DNA from: Solibacillus sp. FSL K6-1523
GTDB taxonomy: Bacteria; Bacillota; Bacilli; Bacillales_A; Planococcaceae
Direction of reading: 5' to 3'
Assembly: GCF_038005225.1 (NCBI RefSeq)
Contig: NZ_JBBOSU010000001.1
Location: 3,460,001-3,524,000 of the forward strand
DNA length: 64,000 nt
Shown here: piece after piece, positions 39,413 to 47,406 of the stretch
Layout of the letters: each line of letters starts with the position of its first letter
Numbering within the stretch: position 1 is the stretch's first letter
Made by a program: the position numbers and the translations under genes
The notes under the pieces: model-generated
Seen by the model: only the letters and a program-made list of their open reading frames with translations
What the model was told of the DNA's origin: nothing
Database searches by the model: none

Positions 39413-39905
39413 CCCATTCACCTTCCTCTAATATGAATTTTAATTTCTCCCGCCCACGCCTTAATCTTGTTTTCACTGTGTTACTTGATATATTTAACAG
39501 CTGTGCAATTTCCTCGATATTGAATTCTTTGTAATAATATAAAATAATGACTTCACGATATTTTATAGGAAGCTGTAAAATCGCTTGACCGAGCTGCGCA
39601 TTTTCAGTCAGTTCCATTACCTGCTGCTCGGCTGATTTTGTGCCTTGGAAAACTTCCCTAATTTTATTCGTTAAAATGGTATTTTTATAGCTCCAACTGC
39701 GTAAGTAATCATAACTACGATTTATCGTCAGCCGATATAAATAAGTGCGGTAAGTTGATTCACCACGAAATTGCTGCTGTTGCTCAAATGCTTTTAGCAA
39801 TACATCTTGTACAATATCTTCAGCAACTTGTATGTTTTTCACATATGTATAGGCAAGCCGTAACAGTTCTTCTCCGTGCTTTCGAACAAATTGGTCTAGC
39901 TGCAT
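39381..39905 (-). CDS. ECF-type RNA polymerase sigma factor
   Basis: The 174-residue protein has sigma region 2 (LLRLAYTYVKNIQVAEDIVQDVLLKAFE in pieces: AYTYVKNIQVAEDIVQDVLL) with the -10-binding FRGESTYRTYLYRLTINRSYDYLRS, and region 4 with LPIKYREVIILYYYKEFNIEEIAQLLNIS in pieces (YREVIILYYYKEFNIEEIAQ) and VKTRLRRGREKL. It lacks regions 1 and 3, as usual for ECF factors. The ATG at 39905 has GGGGG 8 bases before it. The promoter at 39939-39965 fits ECF autoregulation. Confidence 0.92.
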   Translation of the reverse strand: MQLDQFVRKHGEELLRLAYTYVKNIQVAEDIVQDVLLKAFEQQQQFRGESTYRTYLYRLTINRSYDYLRSWSYKNTILTNKIREVFQGTKSAEQQVMELTENAQLGQAILQLPIKYREVIILYYYKEFNIEEIAQLLNISSNTVKTRLRRGREKLKFILEEGEWDDEFSHKASH

Positions 39906-39938
39906 AGTAGACACCCCCTTTATTTCGGTTTAACGTTA

Positions 39939-39965
39939 GACGGAGCACTCCCAATTATAGTTTCA
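39939..39965 (-). promoter_or_regulatory. ECF-type autoregulatory promoter
   Basis: Minus strand TGAAAC (39965-39960), 17-base spacer, CGTC (39942-39939). TGAAAC with CGTC is the hallmark of ECF sigma promoters (SigX/SigM/SigW-type), placed 34 bases before the sigma gene's ATG. It supports self-activation of this operon. Confidence 0.8.
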
Positions 39966-40021
39966 AATAAAATCAGCATTTTAAAAATTGTGTATACTAT
40001 CTTTATAAAGGAGGTGATATT

Positions 40022-40555
40022 TTGCGCGTTCTACTCAATGTTAATGGGATTTCTCAGTATAGTTCAGCTGTCCGAGCAGAGTATCAAAACTCTGCATGTG
40101 GACCGACTACAGCTCATGTCATATTAAATTATTTAAATCAACCTGAAGCCGTATCGACGAAAGATATTAATGAGCTTTATACACTTTTAGGTAGTACAAA
40201 AATCGGTCTTTTCAAATGGCGTATGATTCGTAATTTAAGACGCCTACTCGGTGAAAACTGGTGTATTGAAGAATGCACACTGACGGAAGCCATTCAGCAA
40301 TTACGGGCAGGAAACCCAGTTGCCATGAAGTTTGATACTTATTTTACCGGGCAGTTTTTCTCAAAAAAGAAACCAATGTTCGCCTATCATTGGGTCCCTT
40401 TAATTGGCTATGAAATTAAAAATAACGAGCTCTACTTAATCATTCATGATAATGGCGGGCGCAACCGAGACAGTCAAATCCGCTCCTTCAACTATGATGA
40501 TAACCGGAAAGTACTAAGCTTCGTTAAAATTGAGCCAAATCATAGGGCTTTCTAA
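40022..40555 (+). CDS. C39-like papain-fold protein
   Basis: The 177-residue protein has the C39-family catalytic Cys in NSACGPTTAHVIL (C26), a candidate His in FAYHWVPLIGYE and an Asp in LIIHDNGG, which fits a Peptidase_C39_2-type papain fold. It has no signal peptide and no ABC or leader part, so it is not a bacteriocin exporter. A protease or a catalytically idle relative is possible. The start is TTG with a strong AAAGGAGGTGAT before it. It diverges from the ECF sigma gene, with only about 115 bases between the two, so the sigma factor may affect it. Confidence 0.65.
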   Translation: MRVLLNVNGISQYSSAVRAEYQNSACGPTTAHVILNYLNQPEAVSTKDINELYTLLGSTKIGLFKWRMIRNLRRLLGENWCIEECTLTEAIQQLRAGNPVAMKFDTYFTGQFFSKKKPMFAYHWVPLIGYEIKNNELYLIIHDNGGRNRDSQIRSFNYDDNRKVLSFVKIEPNHRAF

Positions 40556-40591
40556 AAAGTCCCTGTTATAAAGAAATGATTTAAATTTGAA

Positions 40592-40635
40592 AATGCCGAA
40601 ACGTTGTTAAATCAATGTTTCGGCATTCTATTTTA
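40592..40635 (+). terminator. Terminator after the cytosolic C39-like gene
   Basis: AATGCCGAAAC (40592-40602) pairs perfectly with GTTTCGGCATT (40617-40627), followed by a T-rich stretch. Confidence 0.85.
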
Positions 40636-40646
40636 CATATTTCGGG

Positions 40647-40775
40647 CTAAAATACACCTTTTAGATAATGTGGTAATACTAATCCAATCATCACAAAAAG
40701 AAGCTTATCTGTCTGATGAATTAATTTAATCTCAGAATTTCTTTTATTTAAATGATTTCTCTGCATTTCGCTCAT
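40647..40775 (-). CDS. Weak candidate small ORF (42 residues)
   Basis: An open frame reads MSEMQRNHLNKRNSEIKLIH and ends KLLFVMIGLVLPHYLKGVF, with a short hydrophobic stretch. There is no ribosome site before the ATG, and its 5' end overlaps a likely plus-strand promoter for yteA. It may be chance. Listed because no other explanation covers this strand. Confidence 0.15.
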   Translation of the reverse strand: MSEMQRNHLNKRNSEIKLIHQTDKLLFVMIGLVLPHYLKGVF

Positions 40776-40779
40776 ACTA
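40750..40779 (+). promoter_or_regulatory. Candidate sigma-G (forespore) promoter of yteA
   Basis: AAATG (40750-40754), an 18-base spacer and CATACTA (40773-40779). The -10 is a perfect match to the SigG consensus CATnnTA, the spacing is exact, and the -35 has 4 of 5 positions (G expected first). The leader to the ATG would be about 16 bases. Confidence 0.4.
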
Positions 40780-40801
40780 CAAATGAAAGGAATTGATAAC
40801 T

Positions 40802-41479
40802 ATGCTAAATGAAAAACAACTATCTAAATTAAAAAAGATGCTAATCGAACAAAAAACGGAATTAAGCAGGACAGTTGACGATATGGAAGAAAGGTCACAT
40901 TATAGCATACGTGAAGCAACCGATGAATTATCGACAATTGACAATCATCCAGCAGATTTAGCAACCGAATTATTTGACCGCGAAAGAGACATGGCAATTG
41001 AGGTGCATAATGAAGATATCGTATCACAAATAGATGCAGCTTTTGAAAGGTTAGAAAATGGGACATACGGCGTTTGCGCAAAATGCCACGAAGACATACC
41101 TTATGACCGTTTAAGCGCTATTCCGTATACCGCGTTTTGTATTGCGCATACCGAAGCAAAATACGTACCAAACGACCGTCCTATTGAGGAAGATGTCCTC
41201 TTGCCAGCTGTAGATAATTCTTTCTCAAATAGAGAAGCAAATGATGAGTTACAAGATAATGAGGATTCATTCCAAATCGTCGCTCAATATGGAAATTCAG
41301 ATACACCTGCAGACTTTGAAGGTGATTATGATCATTATAATGATTTGTATAAAGACAAAGATGGGGATTCTATGTTTTCCGATTTAGAAAAATTGCATGT
41401 CTCAAAAAACGACGAATTAACTGGTCAAATTTCACAACAGTATGCTGACGAAGCAAGGAAGTATGATTATTTGGAATGA
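40802..41479 (+). CDS. yteA: DksA/TraR-type zinc-finger protein, YteA-like
   Basis: The 225-residue protein has an N-terminal helical region, then a DksA/TraR finger with NGTYGVCAKCHEDIPYDRLSAIPYTAFCIAH, here in pieces: GVCAKCHEDIPYDRL, AIPYTAFCIAH. The last finger ligand is His instead of Cys (C-I-A-H), giving a CCCH pattern. An acidic tail of about 100 residues follows, with DLATELFDRERDMAI before it. YteA proteins are linked to sporulation in Bacillales. RNA-polymerase secondary-channel function, as for DksA, is likely but unproven. I take the ATG at 40802. Confidence 0.75.
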   Translation: MLNEKQLSKLKKMLIEQKTELSRTVDDMEERSHYSIREATDELSTIDNHPADLATELFDRERDMAIEVHNEDIVSQIDAAFERLENGTYGVCAKCHEDIPYDRLSAIPYTAFCIAHTEAKYVPNDRPIEEDVLLPAVDNSFSNREANDELQDNEDSFQIVAQYGNSDTPADFEGDYDHYNDLYKDKDGDSMFSDLEKLHVSKNDELTGQISQQYADEARKYDYLE

Positions 41480-41511
41480 GAAATTGACGTGAGATTTTTA
41501 GTTTATTTAAT

Positions 41512-41548
41512 AAAGGACATTTTGATTTAAACATCAGAATGTCTTTTT
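41512..41548 (+). terminator. Terminator after yteA
   Basis: AAAGGACATTTTGA pairs with TCAGAATGTCTTT (G-T pair and one bulge), followed by T-run. Confidence 0.8.
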
Positions 41549-41596
41549 ACTTGTGTGTACCCTATTTCTTTTCTAAAAGAATCGAATAAAAAAAGA

Positions 41597-41624
41597 TTGC
41601 CAACTTCGCAAATTACGCTATAAT
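41597..41624 (+). promoter_or_regulatory. Sigma-A promoter of the C39-like lipoprotein
   Basis: TTGCCA (41597-41602), 16-base spacer, perfect TATAAT (41619-41624), about 48 bases before the ATG. Confidence 0.78.
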
Positions 41625-41672
41625 AAATTCTTGTGCAAATAAGCATAAAAATACTAAAAGGTGGAGTGATAG

Positions 41673-42647
41673 ATGAAAAAAACCCTTACAGCAGTTTTAG
41701 CATCTGCATTATTACTGGGTGCATGCTCAGGCGAAGAAGCTAAAAACGAGGCAGAGGCAAAAGTAGATACAAACGCGTCAGCCGAAACTACTGTGGCAGT
41801 TAAACCAACCCCGATTCAAGGCGAAGATTATGATGAAGCAGGCGGTGCAGATGCATACGCAAATGCTGGAGACAATCCCGAATCTCGTTATTACAAAGCA
41901 CCTGATTTTTATAACTTAAAATCAGATGAGAACATTACCATTATCGAAAACTTCCAAACGATGCAACAGACGACAGAATGGTCTTGTGGTCCTGCCACTG
42001 CATTAATGGTCGCAAATCATTTCGGTTATAACGAAATGACAGAAATGGATATTGCCAAACAAATGAAGGCAATGACAGACCTTGATGTGGAAGGTGCATT
42101 ACCTGGCTCTGCGAATAATTTCCATGAATATGGTGCAGATGTTTCGCAATTACATGATTTCTTCGCAAGCTTAGACGGCTTTGAAATCGTAGAAACAAGC
42201 TACCGTGCTAATTATTCAGACACGGACTTAATACAAGAAAATTCAGGTGCAACAGGAAATAATGTTGGCAATTTACCTGCTACATTTACTTGGAATAGCT
42301 TATATGCATCGGAAAATAGTGATTCTACAGAAGCTTGGGTATCGGATGCAAAAGATAGCTATTTTGTAAAATGGCTTACAAACCATTTAGAAAATGATCG
42401 TCCAATTATGGTTGAATGGACAGACTGGGACGGACATTGGCAATCAATTATTGGCTATGACAATAACGGTACACCTGGTATCGGTGATGACATGTTAATT
42501 TTTGCTGATCCATACGATACATCTGATCATTGGCAAGACGGCTACTTCTTCTATCCAGTTGAACGCTGGTTTGCTCAATGGAATGATCGTAATATCGCAC
42601 CAAAACCATTCCAATTACAACCATACATCGTAGTTGAATATAAATAA
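41673..42647 (+). CDS. C39-like lipoprotein
   Basis: The 324-residue protein begins with a lipoprotein signal peptide (lipobox LLGAC, Cys 18), then a low-complexity Glu/Ala/Thr linker to about residue 50. The C-terminal part is a C39-like fold: TEWSCGPATALMVANHFG (Cys near residue 105), GHWQSIIGYDNNGTPGIG (His) and LIFADPYDTSDHW (Asp). It probably sits on the outer face of the membrane. Activity and target are unknown. It shares this fold, but little else, with the protein at 40022. AGGTGGAG precedes the ATG. Confidence 0.75.
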   Translation: MKKTLTAVLASALLLGACSGEEAKNEAEAKVDTNASAETTVAVKPTPIQGEDYDEAGGADAYANAGDNPESRYYKAPDFYNLKSDENITIIENFQTMQQTTEWSCGPATALMVANHFGYNEMTEMDIAKQMKAMTDLDVEGALPGSANNFHEYGADVSQLHDFFASLDGFEIVETSYRANYSDTDLIQENSGATGNNVGNLPATFTWNSLYASENSDSTEAWVSDAKDSYFVKWLTNHLENDRPIMVEWTDWDGHWQSIIGYDNNGTPGIGDDMLIFADPYDTSDHWQDGYFFYPVERWFAQWNDRNIAPKPFQLQPYIVVEYK

Positions 42648-42652
42648 TTTTT

Positions 42653-42690
42653 AAAGGCGTAGAGGCAAATGCTTCTACGTCTTTTTACTT
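42653..42690 (+). terminator. Terminator after the C39-like lipoprotein
   Basis: GGCGTAGA and TCTACGTC pair with a GCAAATGC inner hairpin; T-run follows. Confidence 0.85.
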
Positions 42691-42760
42691 CCCCTTTTTT
42701 GAAAATGTTATATGGCGCATATTTATTGGCGATACTTCCACTAAAAGAGCGAGGTGTGCT

Positions 42761-43852
42761 ATGAAAACAAGTGGCTCTATTAGTATTACTCATATCATTT
42801 TATTATCTATGACGTTTATCGGTTTAAAAAACCACGTCACGATTATTCCTTCATTAATAAGTACAACGGGTCGAGATGCTTGGATTTCAGTCATCATCGC
42901 AACAATTCTCATCATTCCATGGCTCTATCTATTAATTTTTATTCAAAAAAAGCTAGGACACCTACCTTTTAGAGATGTGGTATTAAGTAATCATCCAAAA
43001 GTCGGGAAAATCCTCCTATACTGCATTGCGTTTTATTTATTGCTCATGGCTGCTATGACGATGCGCGAAACAGTGCAGTGGGTTTCAGTGACATTTTTAT
43101 CCGAAACGCCTGTATTGGTGCTCCTTTTCAGTTATGCCATCGTTTGCATACTTTTTGCGATGTCTCCACTTCAAAGCATAACAATCGTTAATACAATTGT
43201 TCTTTTTGGTGTCGTCGTTCTTGGATTTTTCGTGGCTTTTGTTAATTTAAAAGTAAAAGAATATTCGTTATTGCTCCCTATTTACGAGCATGGTATGACA
43301 CCTATTTTAAAATCGCTCATGTATCCCGCATCAGGATTTGTTGAATTATTATTATTTGTTTTTATTAGCCACCATTTCAAAGGGAAATTAAAATTTTCCC
43401 ATTTGCTTATTATGCTCTTCTTATTATTTAGTTTAACGATTGGACCACTTATTGGCGCAATTACCGAATTTGGTCCAGCAGAAGCAGCAACGCAACGTTA
43501 TCCTGCGTTTGAAGAATGGAAATTAGCAACAATCGGTCGTTTTATTGAGCATTTGGATTTTCTTTCCGTTTATCAATGGTTAACTGGTGCATTTGTTCGA
43601 ATTGGTTTTCTATTATTCGTAGCGATTGAGCTATTAGGATTGGCTCAACAGAAAAAGAGTATTTTCGAGACCATTGTACCTGCCTTTATATTTTGCACTT
43701 TACCCCTTTTTCTATTGAATGACAGTATATTTATCGAACTAAAAGGTAAATATTTCTTAATAAGTACTTTTTTATTCTTTTTCATTTTGGCATTTATTTT
43801 AAACATCTTATTAAGAAAGAAAACGAATAAAAAGGCGGAGAAACATGCATAA
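42761..43852 (+). CDS. Spore germination permease, GerAB family
   Basis: The 363-residue protein has about ten membrane segments and fits the GerAB/YndE family, an amino-acid permease-like fold. Family-type text is THIILLSMTFIGLKNHVTII and PLQSITIVNTIVLFGVVVLG. With the A and C subunits it forms a germinant receptor in the inner spore membrane and contributes to nutrient sensing. It is the first gene here (order B-A-C), while gerA and yndDEF of B. subtilis begin with A. It overlaps the next gene by 8 bases. Confidence 0.88.
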   Translation: MKTSGSISITHIILLSMTFIGLKNHVTIIPSLISTTGRDAWISVIIATILIIPWLYLLIFIQKKLGHLPFRDVVLSNHPKVGKILLYCIAFYLLLMAAMTMRETVQWVSVTFLSETPVLVLLFSYAIVCILFAMSPLQSITIVNTIVLFGVVVLGFFVAFVNLKVKEYSLLLPIYEHGMTPILKSLMYPASGFVELLLFVFISHHFKGKLKFSHLLIMLFLLFSLTIGPLIGAITEFGPAEAATQRYPAFEEWKLATIGRFIEHLDFLSVYQWLTGAFVRIGFLLFVAIELLGLAQQKKSIFETIVPAFIFCTLPLFLLNDSIFIELKGKYFLISTFLFFFILAFILNILLRKKTNKKAEKHA

Positions 43853-45281
43853 AATTGATTTAACTTCCTTACAACAACTATTCGCAAAAAGTGCTGACGT
43901 CCGTTTTCAAACATATGAATTTCAATTAAGCAATGTTATTTTAATTACTTGTGAAGCGATGACAGATAAACATTTATTAAATGAAGTTATCGTTCCACGT
44001 TTACAAGCGCTTTGCGATCATAAAGAATTGCCGCTCGATCCATCAACGATTACAAAAAAATTATATCTTCCAGACTTGCAAGAAATAACAGATCCAAATG
44101 ATGCGGTAACGAATGTATATAGTGGGTTTGTATTAATTTATATTGAAGCACAACAGCTTTTGCTAGCAAGCAATATTGAAAGTAAACCAAACCGAAGCCC
44201 TGAAGAAACAAGTCTTGAAGTGCTCATTAAAGGACCTCGCGATAATTTTATTGAGGATTTAGCTGTAAATATTGCATTAATTCGAAAAAGGGTACCGACA
44301 GATTCTTTATGCGTTGAAAAATTGACGATTGGCAAAAGATCCAAAACACAAGTTGCCATTTTATATTTTCAAGATATTGCGAACCTCGATACGTTAAATA
44401 AATTAAAACAGCAGCTTCATGCAATTCAAACAGATGTTATTTTAAGCGGAGAATTATTGATGGAGCGTCTCAATACGTATTCTTATTTTATTCCAATTAA
44501 TGATACAACTGGTCGCCCTGATTTTGCACTACAATCCCTCATTACAGGTCGATTTATCATACTAGTGGACGGGGTTGCCTATGCCATCATTACACCAACC
44601 AATTTATTAATGCTTTTAAAATCAGGTGAGGATAATGATTATCCGATGATTGTTAGTTCTGCTGAACGCTTACTACGACTCGGCAGTGTATTAGTTGCAC
44701 TTCTTTTGCCTGCATTTTGGTTAGCCTTGACGACCTTTCATCAAGAGCAATTGCCTTTTCAGTTGCTCGCTACCGTCGTTCAGTCCAATACGGGACTTCC
44801 CCTTCCTTCTGGGCTCGAAATGCTCATCATGGTCATTATGTTCGATCTTTTTCGAGAGGCTGGATTGCGTTTACCGAGTGTCCTTGGAGGGTCAATTAGC
44901 GTTGTAGGTGGCTTAATTATTGGAGATGCCGCCATTCGAGCCGGGGTCACAAGTCCTGCAATGATTGTCGTGATTGCTGCTTCGACAATTGCTACTTTTA
45001 CATTAGTCAATCAATCACTTGTTACAAGTATTAGCTTAATGCGCATCATTCTTATATTAATTACTTCCTTATTAGGACTGTTCGGCTTTTTCATATCCAT
45101 TTATTTAGTATTAATTTATTTATCAAACATTCGCATTTATGGTGTGCCCTATCTCGATGTTACGGCCGACTTAAGCTGGAAAAACATTTCAAAGTCATTA
45201 TTTCGTCCACCTCCAAATTCCTATAAAGAACGTCCAGCTATGCTAAAACCACAGGATAAAACGAAAGAAGGGAAAAAATGA
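43845..45281 (+). CDS. Spore germination protein, GerAA family
   Basis: The 478-residue protein has a large N-terminal soluble domain (about 250 residues) followed by four or five membrane segments, with family blocks GRPDFALQSLITGRFIILVDG, PGLEMLIM-like SGLEMLIMVIMFDLFREAGL, RLPSVLGGSISVVGGLIIGDA and ASTIATFTLVNQSL. GerAA subunits are part of the nutrient receptor and may form an ion channel on germinant binding. AAGGCGGAGAAAC precedes the ATG. Confidence 0.92.
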   Translation: MHKIDLTSLQQLFAKSADVRFQTYEFQLSNVILITCEAMTDKHLLNEVIVPRLQALCDHKELPLDPSTITKKLYLPDLQEITDPNDAVTNVYSGFVLIYIEAQQLLLASNIESKPNRSPEETSLEVLIKGPRDNFIEDLAVNIALIRKRVPTDSLCVEKLTIGKRSKTQVAILYFQDIANLDTLNKLKQQLHAIQTDVILSGELLMERLNTYSYFIPINDTTGRPDFALQSLITGRFIILVDGVAYAIITPTNLLMLLKSGEDNDYPMIVSSAERLLRLGSVLVALLLPAFWLALTTFHQEQLPFQLLATVVQSNTGLPLPSGLEMLIMVIMFDLFREAGLRLPSVLGGSISVVGGLIIGDAAIRAGVTSPAMIVVIAASTIATFTLVNQSLVTSISLMRIILILITSLLGLFGFFISIYLVLIYLSNIRIYGVPYLDVTADLSWKNISKSLFRPPPNSYKERPAMLKPQDKTKEGKK

Positions 45282-46420
45282 AAAAACTCCTTATTTTGTT
45301 ACCACTTTTACTGTTAGCTGGTTGTTGGGACACAAACCAACCTGAGCGCATGTATTATCTTCATTCAATTGGTTTCGATTTTAAAGATGGACAATATGAA
45401 GTTTATGCGCTAATTATCGATTTTACAAATATCGCAAAATCCGATCAGCCAAACCCTGAAGCAACACAAACTGAAGTAGGATTTGCGCGAGGTGGAACGT
45501 TTGATGAAGCATTTTTCAATTTATATAATTCAATGGATGAGCGCTTATTTTACGGTCATTTATCGTATGTTATTTTCACAGATAATGTCTTGAAGGAAAA
45601 CAAAGTAAGGAATATTATTAATTCTTTAATCAAATATCAAGAATTACGTTATAACGCTTGGGTATACGCGACAAAGGAACCGTTAGGCGAACTGATGTTA
45701 ACAACTCCGATTCTTAATAAAGCGATCACTTTATCCAAGTTATCTGACCCAGTAAATTCATATGATCAGTCCTCTTTAATCGAACCGATGAGCATTCGAG
45801 AAGTATTACTTTATTTAGATGAACCGAGTCATGAAGCAATCGTACCTTATGTCACCACTACTGAAAATTGGGAGATAAAAAAAGGTAAGGAACCAACATA
45901 TGACCTTTCTGCAATTGCTATTTTTTCGAATCATGATGGGCTAAGAGGCATTCTGCACAAAGATGATGTCAAAGGAATGCAATTTATGACAAACGATACG
46001 AGACGCAGCCAGTTATCATTTCCACTCGAAGGATTTGGCGACCCTACCGTAACCGTTGTGGTTGAACAAGTAGATCCCAAAATTAACGCCATTCTTTCGG
46101 AAAGCCCGATTCAATTTGATATTCATGTCAAATTAATTGTACAAACAAACGATACAATCGACAAAGCGCTTTCTAAAAAACTAATTAAAGAAATTGAAAA
46201 AACGGTAAAAGAGGAAATCGAAAACACGTATAAAGCGGGGCTTGAAAATGAGGCAGATGTTTATCGTCTATCCGAAGTGGTTTATCGAAAACATATACGT
46301 ACATGGAAGAAAATCGAGGAAAATGGCAAAGTCCCTTTAACGATGGATTCGCTTCGTGAGGTCAAAGTGGAAGTTGTCAAAACAAATGGGGAAAGAACGA
46401 TTGAAAATTCAAGACGATAA
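45278..46420 (+). CDS. Spore germination lipoprotein, GerAC family
   Basis: The 380-residue protein has a lipoprotein signal (LLLLAGCWDTNQPER; lipobox LAGC), as in GerAC/YndF lipoproteins, and the family text RLFYGHLSYVIF. It overlaps gerA by 4 bases (ATGA). GerAC subunits anchor the receptor and are needed for its assembly. A strong terminator follows. Confidence 0.9.
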   Translation: MKKLLILLPLLLLAGCWDTNQPERMYYLHSIGFDFKDGQYEVYALIIDFTNIAKSDQPNPEATQTEVGFARGGTFDEAFFNLYNSMDERLFYGHLSYVIFTDNVLKENKVRNIINSLIKYQELRYNAWVYATKEPLGELMLTTPILNKAITLSKLSDPVNSYDQSSLIEPMSIREVLLYLDEPSHEAIVPYVTTTENWEIKKGKEPTYDLSAIAIFSNHDGLRGILHKDDVKGMQFMTNDTRRSQLSFPLEGFGDPTVTVVVEQVDPKINAILSESPIQFDIHVKLIVQTNDTIDKALSKKLIKEIEKTVKEEIENTYKAGLENEADVYRLSEVVYRKHIRTWKKIEENGKVPLTMDSLREVKVEVVKTNGERTIENSRR

Positions 46421-46454
46421 AAGAGACCAACTTATAATAAGTTGGCCTCTTTTT
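46419..46454. terminator. Bidirectional terminator between the ger operon and the exonuclease gene
   Basis: GAGACCAACTT pairs with AAGTTGGCCTC (one mismatch), A-run before and T-run after. Confidence 0.88.
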
Positions 46455-46457
46455 GCT

Positions 46458-47333
46458 TTAGTATATTGAACGTGCGTGTTTCGCGATGAGACGATACCCT
46501 TTTTCTTCAAGTAAATCAAATGTTGTAAGTGAATAATTTTCTAATCGTAATACTTCTAGATCTGCATCAATCGGCGCTTCACAATGGATCGTAGCCAATT
46601 GATGGGATAAACGTAGCATTTCTTCATTTTCGCTAATTTTACTTCTTTGACCTGGCTTTAATGTTGGAAGTGCTGCTAACACTCCATCAATTGAGTCGTG
46701 ATTTTGAATGAGCTGTAATGCGGTTTTAGGACCAATTCCCTTAACCCCTGGGTAGCCATCACTTGAATCGCCCATAAATGCCTTCACCTCGGCAAATTGC
46801 TTCGGCGCAATCCCATACTCTTCAACAAATCGGGCTTCAGTATATACGTCATATTCAGAATAGCCCTTTTTCGTAAAGGCAATCGTTGTCGTTGGGCTTA
46901 ATAGCTGCAACAAATCTTTATCGCCGCTCACAACTGTAATTTGGGCATCATCTTTCCATTTTTCAATCATCGAGCCAATTAAATCATCTGCTTCAAGCCC
47001 TTTAATACCAAAGTTTTGCCAGCCAATCATTTGTGATACTTCTTTAGCCATATCGAATTGTGGCAACATTTCTTCTGGTGGTGCAGGGCGATTCGCTTTA
47101 TAGCCATCAAATAAATCATTGCGGAATGTATGTGCACCCATATCCCAACAAACCGCTAAATGCGTAGGTTTCATTAAGTTTTGCGCCGTTAACACATGGC
47201 GGGCAAATCCTTGTACGCCATTAGAAGGTGTCCCGTCTTCTAATCTAATAAATTGATTCATTGCTGCTGATGCAAAATAAGAACGGAATAATAGCGCCAT
47301 TCCGTCAACGATTAATAAATGTGGTTTTGTCAT
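46458..47333 (-). CDS. ypcP: 5'-3' exonuclease / flap endonuclease (YpcP-like)
   Basis: The 291-residue protein is a FEN-type nuclease. Metal-binding residues are in LLIVDGMALLFRSYF, GLEADDLIGSM, VVSGDKDLLQLL and FMGDSSDGYPGVKGIGPKTA, the last with the helix-hairpin-helix motif. It corresponds to the exonuclease part of DNA polymerase I, here as a separate protein, as YpcP in B. subtilis. It processes 5' flaps and RNA primers. It is a single gene next to hutH with no shared operon. Confidence 0.92.
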   Translation of the reverse strand: MTKPHLLIVDGMALLFRSYFASAAMNQFIRLEDGTPSNGVQGFARHVLTAQNLMKPTHLAVCWDMGAHTFRNDLFDGYKANRPAPPEEMLPQFDMAKEVSQMIGWQNFGIKGLEADDLIGSMIEKWKDDAQITVVSGDKDLLQLLSPTTTIAFTKKGYSEYDVYTEARFVEEYGIAPKQFAEVKAFMGDSSDGYPGVKGIGPKTALQLIQNHDSIDGVLAALPTLKPGQRSKISENEEMLRLSHQLATIHCEAPIDADLEVLRLENYSLTTFDLLEEKGYRLIAKHARSIY

Positions 47334-47406
47334 AACTAAACTTCCTCTCTCTATTACAAAACCCTAGTATATCAAATGTTCACTTTAATACGGTGATGGA
47401 CGCTCA

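Noticed and set aside
42690-42760. Sigma-G promoter before the ger operon
   Set aside because: CATATTT near 42718 differs from the -10 consensus and no -35 is found at the right distance.
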